Positions 34,466-44,317 of a stretch of DNA of 64,000 nucleotides are shown here, piece after piece. The stretch covers positions 372,001-436,000 of the forward strand of contig NZ_JAICBX010000003.1 of assembly GCF_019492055.1 (NCBI RefSeq), read 5' to 3'. The notes beneath the pieces were generated by a model that was not told the DNA's origin, made no database searches, and was given only the letters and a program-made list of their open reading frames with translations. This DNA is from Flavimaribacter sediminis (GTDB taxonomy: Bacteria > Pseudomonadota > Alphaproteobacteria > Rhizobiales > Rhizobiaceae). The position numbers and the translations under genes are program-made. The stretch's first letter is position 1, and the number at the start of each line of letters is the position of its first letter.

Positions 34466-36166
34466 CTACTGCGAGGCGCCCGCCGAAGCCCGTGCTTTCC
34501 AGGCGCGGACGACCTGATCGAAGACCTGGGCGCCGGTCGCGCCTTTTTCGAGGGCCATGACGGCGCGTTGACCGTTTCCATAGGCGATCGGAATGTCGAT
34601 CCAGTTGCGCTCTTCAAGCAGCCGAACATTCAACTCGGCCGCCTCGACATAGTCGTTCAGCGCTATCATGAAGAAGCTGTCCGTAATCTTGGCCGGCACC
34701 GAGATCAGTGTGTCGCCTCTGTCCTGTTCGTTCTGTTTCATCGCGGGACTCTGCACCTGGGCGATGCCGCTGCCGTTGAAACTTTCAGTAAGAGCAAACA
34801 CAATTTCGATCAGATGGCTTGCAGGAAGGGACTGATCAGCATTGCGCTTGATCGTGATGAGCGCGTTAAGTCCCTTCGACGGAACGCTGACCTCGGCCTG
34901 GATGGCGGGCTCCGGAGGCAGGGCGTCGCCTGGTGACTCGCGCACCACGGACCAGAGGACGGTTCCTTCCTCGCCGGTCGTTCCCTGCTGACCGGGAATT
35001 TCCTCATACAGAAACATCTTCTGGCTTACGCCTGGAGCATCCGCGCCGGATTGCGTCGCGGCGGCGGGTTGCTGGTTTGCCGAGGCGGCAGACGCCGCCT
35101 GGTAATCCGTCAGCGCGGCCATCGACTTGCCTTCTTCGGTCAAATTGGCGGAGGCTGTGCGCGCCGGGCCTTCATCGACCTCGCGACCATCCGGCAGAAG
35201 CCGCTGTGTGAACTTGTCGGAATCGGCGGCGTTGTCAATCGCAGCTCGGCTGGTTTCCGACGGAACATCCTCGGTCCTGCGTTCTACCGCCTGCTCAGGT
35301 TGTCCTTTCTGGTCGCCATCCTCGACGACGCCGTCGCCGCCGAGAGCCATGATGGTCTGGCTGATATCGATGATTGGCCCCCGATAGATATAGGCCGCTA
35401 CGCCAATCGCGATCAGGATGATCAGTATCAGGACTGTCGAGATCCAGGAACCACCGCGGCTCGATCCGGTCTTGCGCGATTTCCCTGCAGAGCGCTGACT
35501 TTCGTCGTTCCAGTCCGGTTCATCCTCAGCCCAATCGTCGAAGCCGTCGCTCCGGGCGCCGCGGTGCGGCGGCGGCGGCATGGGCTCATCCATACCGTCG
35601 TCATAGTCGTCATCTGCGTAGCCGCCCGTTTTGTAGCCGTCCCCGTAATCATCTTCATAACCGTCTTCGTAGTCGTCGGCATAGGCGTCTTCCGGCCCGT
35701 AGTCAGGCTCTTCATATACCGGCTGACGTCTTTGCTGGCGGGGCTGCTGAGGCGGGGGTGGAGGCGGCGGTGGCGGGCCCCTTCTCTGCTGCGGATGCGG
35801 AGGAGAAGGCTGCTGCGGAGGCGGAGGAGAAGGTTGCTGCTGCGGCGGCGGGGCGGATTGGGGCTCGACGTCGTAGTCTTCCAGCCCTTCCATATCTTCC
35901 GCACGGGCGCCAACGATATCTGCGAGCAATTCGTCCTCGAGACTCGGCGCTTCGTCGAGGTTGTGCTGATCCTCGATATCCCTGATCGCGTCTTCCAGTT
36001 TCGCCAGTTGTTTCTGCTTCACGGCGTCCGAAAGCGGAGGATTGATATTGTCGAGCTGTCGGGAAATTGCTGCCCGGGCACGGTCATAGACTTTTGCGCG
36101 CAAGTCCGGCGTGTTGTCGTTCAGCCCGTCAACGGCTTTTTCTATGACTGAGTGAAAATCCACCAT
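34466..36166 (-). CDS. Pro-rich, Asp/Tyr-rich single-pass membrane protein, unknown
   Basis: The 566-residue product begins with a helical cytoplasmic domain (VDFHSVIEKAVDGLNDNTPD, 1-85). A very Pro/Gln-rich stretch (about 102-145, up to nine prolines in a row) and an Asp/Tyr/Gly-rich tract (about 150-200) follow. One transmembrane helix (WISTVLILIILIAIGVAAYI, about 238-257) leads to a periplasmic part of 300 residues. Proteins of this type sit next to purA in Hyphomicrobiales. Repeat-rich tracts suggest an envelope linker. No enzymatic motif is seen. Confidence 0.7.
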   Translation of the reverse strand: MVDFHSVIEKAVDGLNDNTPDLRAKVYDRARAAISRQLDNINPPLSDAVKQKQLAKLEDAIRDIEDQHNLDEAPSLEDELLADIVGARAEDMEGLEDYDVEPQSAPPPQQQPSPPPPQQPSPPHPQQRRGPPPPPPPPPQQPRQQRRQPVYEEPDYGPEDAYADDYEDGYEDDYGDGYKTGGYADDDYDDGMDEPMPPPPHRGARSDGFDDWAEDEPDWNDESQRSAGKSRKTGSSRGGSWISTVLILIILIAIGVAAYIYRGPIIDISQTIMALGGDGVVEDGDQKGQPEQAVERRTEDVPSETSRAAIDNAADSDKFTQRLLPDGREVDEGPARTASANLTEEGKSMAALTDYQAASAASANQQPAAATQSGADAPGVSQKMFLYEEIPGQQGTTGEEGTVLWSVVRESPGDALPPEPAIQAEVSVPSKGLNALITIKRNADQSLPASHLIEIVFALTESFNGSGIAQVQSPAMKQNEQDRGDTLISVPAKITDSFFMIALNDYVEAAELNVRLLEERNWIDIPIAYGNGQRAVMALEKGATGAQVFDQVVRAWKARASAGASQ

Positions 36167-36215
36167 ACGAATGTGCTCTTTTGATACGCGACGCTAATGC
36201 CAACCGGGATTCAGC

Positions 36216-37514
36216 TTAATCTTCAAAAGGATCAGTAACAAGGATTGTATCCTCCCGTTCCGGACTTGTTGACAATAGCGCAACTGGAGCACCGATCAAT
36301 TCTTCAATATGACGAACGTATTTTACAGCCTGCGCCGGAAGATCATTCCAGCTTCTCGCTCCGACTGTGGATTCCTTCCATCCTTCGAGCGTTTCATAAA
36401 CGGGCACGACGCGCTCCTGCTGGCTTTGGCTGGCCGGCAGAAATTCCATGTCCTGATCGTCGAGCCGGTAGCCAACACATATTTTCAACTCGTCCAACCC
36501 GTCGAGTACGTCAAGCTTCGTGAGCGCGATGCCGGTGATGCCGTTATTCGCGACGGCCTGACGCACAAGCACTGCGTCAAACCAGCCGCAACGCCGCTTT
36601 CGGCCCGTCACCGTCCCGAATTCGTGGCCGCGTTCACCCAGAAACTGACCGACCTCATTGTCCTGCTCGGTCGGGAACGGCCCTTCGCCCACCCTTGTTG
36701 TATAGGCCTTGGTGATGCCCAGAATATAACCGAGCGAGCCCGGTCCCATTCCTGATCCTGCGGCCGCCTGGCCGGCGACCGTATTGGACGAGGTGACGAA
36801 GGGATAGGTGCCGTGATCGATATCAAGCAGCGTGCCTTGCGCTCCCTCGAAGAGAATCCGTTTACCCGCGCGACGCCGCTCATCGAGCAAACGCCAAACG
36901 GTCTCGCGAAACGGCAAGACGCGATCGGCGACCGACTGCAGTTCCTCCATGATTGTCGAATGCTGAATTTCCGGTTGGTCCAGGCCCCTGCGCAGGGCGT
37001 TGTGGTGGGTCAAAATGCGATCAACCTTGGAAGGAAGCGTCTCCATATTGGCAAGGTCCATGACGCGGACCGCCCTGCGACCGACCTTGTCCTCGTAGGC
37101 GGGCCCGATGCCGCGCCGGGTCGTGCCGATCTTCGATCCGGAGTTGCTGGCCGCATCCTCGCGCAGCGCGTCGAGTTCACGGTGCAGCGACAGAATCAGC
37201 GTCGCATTGTCTGCGATTCGCAGATTGTCCGGGGTAATCGTCACGCCCTGGGTCGCCAGTCGATCGATTTCGGCGACGAGCGCATGCGGATCGATGACGA
37301 CGCCGTTTCCAATGACCGACAATTTGCCTTCCCGCACCACACCCGACGGCAGCAGGGACAGCTTGTAGCTTGTTCCGTCGATGACCAGCGTATGGCCGGC
37401 GTTGTGCCCGCCCTGAAACCGCACGATCACATCAGCGCGTTCCGAAAGCCAATCGACGATTTTTCCCTTACCCTCGTCTCCCCACTGCGAGCCGATCACG
37501 ACGACGTTGGTCAT
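36216..37514 (-). CDS. purA: Adenylosuccinate synthetase
   Basis: The 432-residue enzyme joins IMP and aspartate with GTP, the first committed step to AMP. The N-terminal [16 protein letters not shown] contains the catalytic Asp and P-loop-like glycine; the motif [11 protein letters not shown] includes the general acid His. [20 protein letters not shown] contributes to IMP binding. Length is normal. The gene lies beside the Pro-rich membrane protein gene (stop 36216, start 36166) and shares its strand. Confidence 0.96.
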   Translation of the reverse strand: MTNVVVIGSQWGDEGKGKIVDWLSERADVIVRFQGGHNAGHTLVIDGTSYKLSLLPSGVVREGKLSVIGNGVVIDPHALVAEIDRLATQGVTITPDNLRIADNATLILSLHRELDALREDAASNSGSKIGTTRRGIGPAYEDKVGRRAVRVMDLANMETLPSKVDRILTHHNALRRGLDQPEIQHSTIMEELQSVADRVLPFRETVWRLLDERRRAGKRILFEGAQGTLLDIDHGTYPFVTSSNTVAGQAAAGSGMGPGSLGYILGITKAYTTRVGEGPFPTEQDNEVGQFLGERGHEFGTVTGRKRRCGWFDAVLVRQAVANNGITGIALTKLDVLDGLDELKICVGYRLDDQDMEFLPASQSQQERVVPVYETLEGWKESTVGARSWNDLPAQAVKYVRHIEELIGAPVALLSTSPEREDTILVTDPFED

Positions 37515-37717
37515 ACAGTCCCCTTAACTACGATACATCCAAATACAGCCCGACGCGGACCAAACCCGCGCCTCTATAACGCAATGTATGCCCAAACGAA
37601 ATGATTTGACGGAATTGCGCAACCTATTCTGCGCCCGGCGCGGCGCCATGCGCTGTAACGAATTGTCCCGACCCATAAAAAAGGGATAAATTCACCGTGC
37701 TCAGCGCACCGCGGAAG

Positions 37718-38254
37718 TCAGTTGCGCGCCTGACCATGAGCCGTCGATTGCAGGCTGCGCAGAAAGCGGCGAATATCGGAAGGCGTTGCGCCCCTTTCGA
37801 ACGCATCGAGCGAGGCCTGAGTCCAGCCGCTGGCGGGGCGCAATTCGGCGGCCAATCTCCGATGCTCCCGTCGCTCCCGGGGTTGCAGAGGCAATTTCGC
37901 CGCCTCATTGATGAGAAGCACCAGATCGTGGACGAGGCGCATGCCTCGAAAGGCCTCCATCATCGGTTTGAGGAGCGACCGGTCGTCTTTCCAGGAACGG
38001 CCTTTGAATATGTCCTGCGTCACCCTCTGACCCGCGCCGAGGCAAGAATATTGCATGCATCCGCGAAATCCGCGCTGTTCACGTTGATCATGGATCGCAC
38101 ACCCTTGGGACGGGTCGAGATGTTCGCAAGGAACGCCGGAAGGCTTGTCGATGGCGAACATGTCCGATTTGTCGAAGGCAAGGGCTACGCAGCACAGGTC
38201 TGCGCACCGCGAACAGTCGTCACGCAGGTCCGGCTCAATCGATCTGGCGTTCAT
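37718..38254 (-). CDS. Cysteine-cluster protein (YkgJ-like), unknown function
   Basis: The 178-residue product has a metal-ligand pattern near its N-terminus, C-x2-C-x3-CC (CSRCADLCC), followed by CEHLDPSQGCAIHDQR and CMQYSCLGAG. Eight or more Cys in the first 80 residues suggest zinc or iron-sulfur binding as in the YkgJ family. The C-terminal half is helical. ATG 38254 is chosen over a TTG 12 bases upstream. It lies alone between purA and the large secreted protein gene. Confidence 0.65.
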   Translation of the reverse strand: MNARSIEPDLRDDCSRCADLCCVALAFDKSDMFAIDKPSGVPCEHLDPSQGCAIHDQREQRGFRGCMQYSCLGAGQRVTQDIFKGRSWKDDRSLLKPMMEAFRGMRLVHDLVLLINEAAKLPLQPRERREHRRLAAELRPASGWTQASLDAFERGATPSDIRRFLRSLQSTAHGQARN

Positions 38255-38358
38255 ATCCGACAACAAGAAACATCGACCCGAGGCATTGATCGGCGTGTTC
38301 TATCAAACGCCCGGTCCGCCGACAATGGCAAACGAACGACCGCCGTCTGCCCCCCTTG

Positions 38359-41300
38359 TCAACCAGGCAGGGGCAGGCATTGCCCTTCAAGAACATTGTT
38401 GTTTTCGTTGGTCTCCTCAATCAATTCCGGATCGTCCGCCAAAACATTGAATGTACAGGCCGCGGGACACCGCTCCGGAATCGGAAACCCGATCTCCGTC
38501 GTTTCACCGCTCGCAAGCGCGGGAGTATCGACATCCGGGACGGCAAGCGCGCCGAATTGGGCGGAAGTGATCGAGGCGGGCGCCGCCCCTGGTCCGAGGT
38601 TTCGGACAAACACCCTGATCTCCTTAGGCCTGTTGCCCTCACCCGGCCCTGGTGGAACACAAGAGTATTTGAGCGGCGTAAGATCCGGCTTCTCACGCGG
38701 CGTCGGCTCCTTCTCGACAGGTTTGCGAATGCGCTCCCGTATCTGCTCGACATGCATGCTGGTTTGCGCGGTCGTGACCGAATACAGTCCGGACACGTCG
38801 AGCGATCTTGGCGCCTGCACCACCACGAATCCTTCGGCGAACGGGACGGGATTTCCGGCAATGTCCGACGCATTTCTCAAGATCTCGGTACATTCCGTTT
38901 TCAAGGCCTCGTCATATGCGAGTTCGTCAATGGCCAGCGGAAAGACGTTGCCCGGCTTCTGCGCCGCCGGCGGATAGGTCAAGGCTACTTTCTTGAACAG
39001 ATGCACCTGTTCATCGTTCGGATTATGGATATTGACCGTGGTCGCATAAATACCGCGCGTCAGAGGCGCGGGCTGCAGGCTCGTCTGTTCGCCGCAAGCG
39101 AATTTCGCCGCATATTCGTATTTGACGCACAAGGCCCGCGCGTCGATGACCGTCTCGTTATTGTCCTCGTCCAGATCCTTGCCGGTGATGCTTTCAACGA
39201 CAGCCCTGTTGTTTACGGTCAGGAACTGTGCGCCGTCGCAATCCAGATCTGCTCTCAGGCGCAGGCCGAGTTTGAAACTCATGCTTTTTCCAACCTCCAG
39301 CATGACAGGATCGCAGGAAACCTCCTGATTTCCAGACAGCGCACATCCACCCGGAACGTCCAGTAGCACCGCCTGTTCGGGAAAGCTGTCCGTCAGAACG
39401 AATTCGGCGCGGTTCGGGCCATTATTGGTGACGGTGACGTCGTAGTCGAGGCTCTGGCCGGCGACCACGAAGTCCGAAACCACCTGCTTTTCGACCTGGA
39501 AATCGGTCGCGAGCGTCTGCTCGTATATTTCGAGTATCTCGTCGCCATCGTCCACCTCGATCGCCTGCGCCAGATTGCTGACTGGACCGGTTTCCGAATC
39601 GTCGAAGTCCAGTTGGCTCAGCACGATCGCATCCCAGTCGTTGAAGCCGGAAAGTTCCTCCAGATCGCCGTCGTTGTTGATATCGGAATCGACGCCGGTC
39701 TCGCCGGAATTGCTATCTCCGTCCCAGTCAATGGCCACATCAATACGCGAATCGACCCATTGTCCGGCGGTCTGGTCGAAATAGGTGATATGATTTGCCT
39801 GGTCGCTCGGATCGGTTCGTTTGCCTTCATCCAGATCGTCTTCATCGAGAATACCGTCGGGCTGCGGGATCGGAGCCGACACGCGACCGCCCGGCACGCG
39901 TGGCGGCGAATAGTCCATGATACGGCAATCCTTCACGCCGTCGCCGTCGAGATCGCTTGCCGTTAGCGGATTCTCCTGCTTGATCCCGAAAGCGTAGGCA
40001 TAGTTCATGATGCTGACGAAATTCGGCTTCCTGTTCGGTTCGCCCGGAGCGCCCCCATGCCGCAAGCCAAGCGCGTGGCCGAGTTCGTGCATGAGCGTCG
40101 CCGATCCCGTGCCTGAGGGAAACAGACCATTTTGCGGGGCCTGGCAGCCGACGGTCTCCGGCGCCAGCAGGATCAGGACATCATTGCCGCCGAGTTCCGC
40201 TTCTCCGAGAAGCGATCCCTTGCGAGGCGCGCTCATCACATAGCGAAAGATCTGACGGCGTTCTTCATCGAAATTGTCGTTGCGGGTTTCATAGAACTCC
40301 ACTTCACCATCGCCATCCTGATCCGTGCCGAGATCCGTAATGTTCGCGACAGGGACCTGATTGCCTCTCCCGAGATTGCCGCCTCCGGCGGCCAGATCGG
40401 AAAAGGCGATGTCTCCGACCAGACAATCCGTATCGCCCGCGTCGGCAAAACCGTCGGACCCGTTGTCTATTCCGTCGTTGCAGCTACCGTTGGAAAAGCC
40501 ATCCTCCGCCGCGGAAAGATCGATCAGATTGCCCGCGTCGACATGGATCTCTATCCCGTCGGCATTGTCTGGATTGACGATGCCGCCCGCATCCTTGGGC
40601 GCGAGCGCAAAAGCATTCTTGAGCGCCTGAACCATGCCACGGGTTGGTTCAGCGCCTGGCATCCAGTCGATTTCCAGAAACAGATCCTTGTGGTTGGGAT
40701 TGGCGCCCATCGCCACGAGATCGACGTCGACGCCGTTGGAAGGATCGCAGTCGGCGTCTACCCCTTGTGTCTCCCAGAGGTCGTAGAGACCATCGCCATC
40801 GGAATCGTCAAGATCCGTGGAAAGCACCACTCCCGCCAGTTCGACCCTGCGGCTTCCGGTGCGGAAATCGGAATCGCCCTGCAGGCCGTTAGCGACCGCC
40901 CGCGCCCGTATGAACGCAGCATATTCGACCCCGGCGGTCAGGTTTACATCCATTTCAATGGGAGCGAAGGGAATGGCGTTTACTGGCTGGATGGTCGAGG
41001 TGAAGGGCGCGCCGTTTTCGCTGTGGTCCACGGCGACGACGCTCGCAAGTTCGACATCGTTCGTCAGGTCGCGAAGCTTGGCTTCCACCCGGATCGATCC
41101 GGCATTGATATTGCCAAATCCATGAAGTTCGCCAACCGCCAGAATACCGTTGAATGACGCATGAACGGGTCCGCTGATCGTGGGCGTAAAACGAAATCCA
41201 AGCTCCGCGGTCGAACTGTTCTCTGAGCCGGCGGCGCCGCCTTCCGCGCTCAACCGCGCTGTGTTCGCCGCCGCTTCGACGGAGGCGTTCTGCCCGCCGC

Positions 41301-41439
41301 TGCTGGTAAAATCGATTGTTGTGAGCGTGAGTTCTCCGCCGCAGAAGGACTCTGCACGCACTTCTCCGGTCAGACCGAGCTCTATAAGTAATGACGGAAT
41401 AAATAGCGCAGAAACCAAGACAAAACCGTTAAAATTCAT
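38359..41439 (-). CDS. Large secreted metalloprotease-like protein with DUF11 and CARDB repeats
   Basis: The 1026-residue product has a signal peptide (cleavage after about residue 30, VRA-ES). A calcium-type motif DSDGDGLYDLWETQ lies near 210. A zinc-protease motif HELGHALGLRH lies near 450 (HExxHxxGxxH, metzincin-like). A second Asp-rich calcium region (DGDSNSGETGVDSDINNDGD, about 570) follows, then a DUF11-like Ig repeat (about 640-750) and a CARDB-like repeat at the C-terminus (LGPGAAPASITSAQ). It is probably exported to the envelope or medium. No secretion-system gene is adjacent. The call combines motif and domain evidence; the substrate is unknown. Confidence 0.7.
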   Translation of the reverse strand: MNFNGFVLVSALFIPSLLIELGLTGEVRAESFCGGELTLTTIDFTSSGGQNASVEAAANTARLSAEGGAAGSENSSTAELGFRFTPTISGPVHASFNGILAVGELHGFGNINAGSIRVEAKLRDLTNDVELASVVAVDHSENGAPFTSTIQPVNAIPFAPIEMDVNLTAGVEYAAFIRARAVANGLQGDSDFRTGSRRVELAGVVLSTDLDDSDGDGLYDLWETQGVDADCDPSNGVDVDLVAMGANPNHKDLFLEIDWMPGAEPTRGMVQALKNAFALAPKDAGGIVNPDNADGIEIHVDAGNLIDLSAAEDGFSNGSCNDGIDNGSDGFADAGDTDCLVGDIAFSDLAAGGGNLGRGNQVPVANITDLGTDQDGDGEVEFYETRNDNFDEERRQIFRYVMSAPRKGSLLGEAELGGNDVLILLAPETVGCQAPQNGLFPSGTGSATLMHELGHALGLRHGGAPGEPNRKPNFVSIMNYAYAFGIKQENPLTASDLDGDGVKDCRIMDYSPPRVPGGRVSAPIPQPDGILDEDDLDEGKRTDPSDQANHITYFDQTAGQWVDSRIDVAIDWDGDSNSGETGVDSDINNDGDLEELSGFNDWDAIVLSQLDFDDSETGPVSNLAQAIEVDDGDEILEIYEQTLATDFQVEKQVVSDFVVAGQSLDYDVTVTNNGPNRAEFVLTDSFPEQAVLLDVPGGCALSGNQEVSCDPVMLEVGKSMSFKLGLRLRADLDCDGAQFLTVNNRAVVESITGKDLDEDNNETVIDARALCVKYEYAAKFACGEQTSLQPAPLTRGIYATTVNIHNPNDEQVHLFKKVALTYPPAAQKPGNVFPLAIDELAYDEALKTECTEILRNASDIAGNPVPFAEGFVVVQAPRSLDVSGLYSVTTAQTSMHVEQIRERIRKPVEKEPTPREKPDLTPLKYSCVPPGPGEGNRPKEIRVFVRNLGPGAAPASITSAQFGALAVPDVDTPALASGETTEIGFPIPERCPAACTFNVLADDPELIEETNENNNVLEGQCLPLPG

Positions 41440-41735
41440 ATCTAAATCCCTCTAACTTCGCAGTTTCCACCCTTCAATGCATATGCCGTTTATTCAAAAT
41501 GATTTTATTAATGGACAATAATGAGACTGATTTTACATTTTTTACGAATATACTTTCAAATATTGTTAAGATAGAGAAATTGTCTCGTGATATACTATTC
41601 GTAATATTTATATTATGTATTCAGGTGAGATCTGCGACGATCCGAGGTTAGCGGTGAATTCCATTTACACACCCGCCAAAATCCCCTACCCCGGCATTCC
41701 GCCGAAGAACCGGTCCAACAACGAGAAGTTCGCCA
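41440..41735. other. AT-rich divergent intergenic region
   Basis: About 296 bp between the secreted protease-like gene and the DMT transporter gene. The first 170 bp are strikingly AT-rich with many T and A runs, unlike the surrounding GC-rich DNA. A promoter for the minus-strand gene is likely there. No gene is seen. Confidence 0.5.
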
Positions 41736-42632
41736 ATGCACCTGCGCGCCTACGTCCTGCTGGTAGCAACCACCATGATGTGGGCGGGCAATACGATTGT
41801 GGGGAAACTGGCGGTCGGTCATATCAGTCCCGCCGTTTTGACGCATCTGCGATGGACCATCGCCATCGTCATCCTGTTTCCAATCGCCTGGCCTCATCTG
41901 AAGAAAGAATGGCCGATCATTCGCAACCGCCTGCCCTATCTGTTCGCTCTGGGAACGCTGGGCTTCACGATCTTCAACAACCTGTTCTATATCGCGTTCA
42001 AATATACGAGCGCGCTTAACGTGGCGATCGAGCAGGCTTCGATGCCGCTGTTCATATTCCTTCTGAGTTTTCTGATTTTCGGCAGCCGCCCGACACGTTT
42101 CCAGATCATAGGGTTCGCGATCACGATCACGGGCGTCGCCACGGTTGCAAGCCATGGACAGCTTTCTCGCCTGGCGGACCTCGATGTCGGCCTTGGCGAC
42201 GGATTGATACTGCTGGCCGTCGTCAGCTACGGCGCGTTCACTCTCGCATTGCGATGGAAACCCGACCTGCACTGGGCGAGCCTGATGCTAACCCTATCCG
42301 TGTCGGCGTTCATCGGGTGCATTCCGGTAACGCTGTGGGAATATTCAGCCGGCGAAGCAATGCTCCCGGACAAACAAGGTCTGGTGGTTCTGATTTACGC
42401 CGCGCTGTTTCCGTCGATCCTCGCCCAGATATTCTATATCCGTGGAAACGAGCTGATCGGCGCCGGTCGCGCCGGCGCCTTCATCAATCTGGTGCCGCTG
42501 TTTGCGACCGGACTGGCGGTCGCCATCCTGGGCGAACAACTCATGCTCTACCACATCGCCGGCATCGTTCTGGTGCTCGGCGGGATCACGCTCGCCGAGC
42601 AAGGTCATGGTACGGCTCAGAAATCCGGCTGA
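41736..42632 (+). CDS. DMT-superfamily exporter with EamA domains
   Basis: The 298-residue protein has ten hydrophobic helices arranged as two EamA repeats (about 1-140 and 150-290). The start MHLRAYVLLVATTMMWAGNT is typical, with the conserved W-A-G/S-N in helix 1. Such carriers export metabolites, amino acids or drugs. Its C-terminal end lies 17 bp from the convergent serA stop. Substrate specificity is not shown. Confidence 0.85.
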   Translation: MHLRAYVLLVATTMMWAGNTIVGKLAVGHISPAVLTHLRWTIAIVILFPIAWPHLKKEWPIIRNRLPYLFALGTLGFTIFNNLFYIAFKYTSALNVAIEQASMPLFIFLLSFLIFGSRPTRFQIIGFAITITGVATVASHGQLSRLADLDVGLGDGLILLAVVSYGAFTLALRWKPDLHWASLMLTLSVSAFIGCIPVTLWEYSAGEAMLPDKQGLVVLIYAALFPSILAQIFYIRGNELIGAGRAGAFINLVPLFATGLAVAILGEQLMLYHIAGIVLVLGGITLAEQGHGTAQKSG

Positions 42633-42649
42633 GCCGCTTTCGGATCCAT

Positions 42650-44245
42650 CTACGCGACGTCGAAGACGAGCGGCTTGGCCGACAGGATTTCCTTGTGGGC
42701 GAGAACCAAGTCGAGCACTTTCTCGCCCACCGGATCGTCGACATAAAGCAGCGCGATTGCATCGCCGCCCGGCCGGTTCCGGCCAAGGGAGAAGTTCGCG
42801 ATATTCACGCCGGCGTTGGCGAATTCCGTGCCCAGAATACCGATAATGCCCGGGGCGTCCGCATTGGTCGTGTAAACCATATTGGCGCCGACCTCGGCGT
42901 CCAGATTGATGCCCTTTATCTGGATGAACCGCGGCTTGCCGTCGGAGAAGCAAGTGCCTGCAACCGAACGCGTGTTCGCAGCCGTCTTGACCGTCAGCTT
43001 GATATAGCCGTCAAACACGCCTGACTTGTCGCGTCGCGCTTCCGACAGGATGATGCCGCGCTCCTTCACCATGATCGGCGCAGAGACCATGTTGACGTCG
43101 GCGACCTGCGGCCGGATCAGTCCCGCCAGAACGGCGCTGGTGAGCGCCTTCGTGTTCATATTGGCCGTGCTGCCGTCATAGAGGATTTCGACCTCCTTGA
43201 TGGCGCTTTCGGTCACCTGCCCGACAAAGGCGCCGAGCACTTCCGCGAGCTTGACGAAAGGCTTCAGCCTTGGCGCTTCTTCCGCGGAAATTGAAGGCAT
43301 GTTGATCGCGTTTGTGACGGCGCCTTTCAGCAGATAGTCGGACATCTGCTCGGCTACCTGCAGGGCGACGTTTTCCTGCGCCTCGTTGGTCGAAGCGCCC
43401 AGATGCGGCGTGCACACCACATTGGGCAATCCGAACAGCGGGCTCTCGACAGCCGGCTCGACCTCGAAGACATCGAAACCGGCGCCCGCGACCTTGCCTG
43501 AGCGAATGGCGGCGGCCAGATCGGCCTCGACGACGAGACCGCCGCGCGCGCAGTTGATGATGCGGACGCCTTCTTTCATCGAGGCGATGGCTTCGGCGTC
43601 AATGATCGCCCTTGTCTTGTCGGTCAGCGGAACGTGCAGAGTGATGAAGTCGGCGCGCTTGAAGAGTTCCTCGAGTTCGACCTTTTCAACGCCGAGCTCT
43701 TCCGCCCGCTCCGCGGATAGAAACGGATCGAAGGCGACCACATGCATCTTCAAGCCGATGGCGCGGCTGGCGACGACCGAACCGATGTTTCCGCAGCCGA
43801 TGAGGCCGAGCGTCTTGCCGGTGATTTCGACGCCCATGAATTTCGACTTTTCCCATTTGCCGGCCTGGGTGGAGGCGTCGGCGGCCGGAATTTGCCGGGC
43901 GACGGCGAACAGCAGGGCGATGGCGTGCTCGGCGGTGGTGATCGAGTTGCCGAACGGCGTGTTCATGACAATGACGCCGCGGCGCGAGGCCGCCGGAATA
44001 TCGACATTGTCCACCCCGATGCCGGCGCGCCCGACAACCTTCAGCTTGTCCGCCGCCTCGATCAGCTTCTGCGTGACCTTGGTGGCGGAGCGGATGGCGA
44101 GACCATCATACTGGCCGATGATTTCCTGAAGTTTTTCCTTGTCCTTGCCGACATCCGGCAGAAAATCGACTTCTACGCCCCGATCCCTGAAGATCTGGAC
44201 TGCGGTTTCGGACAGTTTGTCCGATACGAGAACGCGTGGCGCCAT
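42650..44245 (-). CDS. serA: D-3-phosphoglycerate dehydrogenase SerA
   Basis: The 531-residue enzyme oxidises 3-phosphoglycerate, first step of serine synthesis. The NAD motif is GLIGCGNIGSVVA (about 146-158). HLGAS contains the catalytic His, and INCARGGLV the substrate-site region. It has the long form, with an intervening domain and a C-terminal ACT domain (VYTTNADAPGIIGILGTEFA) for serine feedback. serC is just upstream on the same strand, so the pathway's first two genes are an operon. Confidence 0.95.
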   Translation of the reverse strand: MAPRVLVSDKLSETAVQIFRDRGVEVDFLPDVGKDKEKLQEIIGQYDGLAIRSATKVTQKLIEAADKLKVVGRAGIGVDNVDIPAASRRGVIVMNTPFGNSITTAEHAIALLFAVARQIPAADASTQAGKWEKSKFMGVEITGKTLGLIGCGNIGSVVASRAIGLKMHVVAFDPFLSAERAEELGVEKVELEELFKRADFITLHVPLTDKTRAIIDAEAIASMKEGVRIINCARGGLVVEADLAAAIRSGKVAGAGFDVFEVEPAVESPLFGLPNVVCTPHLGASTNEAQENVALQVAEQMSDYLLKGAVTNAINMPSISAEEAPRLKPFVKLAEVLGAFVGQVTESAIKEVEILYDGSTANMNTKALTSAVLAGLIRPQVADVNMVSAPIMVKERGIILSEARRDKSGVFDGYIKLTVKTAANTRSVAGTCFSDGKPRFIQIKGINLDAEVGANMVYTTNADAPGIIGILGTEFANAGVNIANFSLGRNRPGGDAIALLYVDDPVGEKVLDLVLAHKEILSAKPLVFDVA

Positions 44246-44286
44246 GAAGGCCTCCCTTGAAACGCAATTTCGAATGAGGAATGAAG

Positions 44287-44310
44287 AGGGGTCGCGTGCA
44301 AGCGACCCCT
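44287..44310 (-). terminator. serC-serA intergenic hairpin
   Basis: AGGGGTCGC and GCGACCCCT form a perfect 9-bp stem with a 6-base loop. On the minus strand it comes 8 bases after the serC stop and is not followed by a T run. It could give partial termination or set the serC:serA mRNA ratio. Confidence 0.55.
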
Positions 44311-44317
44311 GATTTCG

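Noticed and set aside
35051-36151. A 366-codon plus-strand frame
   Set aside because: Antisense to the Pro-rich membrane protein gene; composed of Val/Arg-rich repeats produced by the Asp/Pro-rich coding strand.
38356-41157. Long plus-strand frames (336 and 341 codons)
   Set aside because: Both are antisense to the secreted protease-like gene and have no motif or ribosome site.
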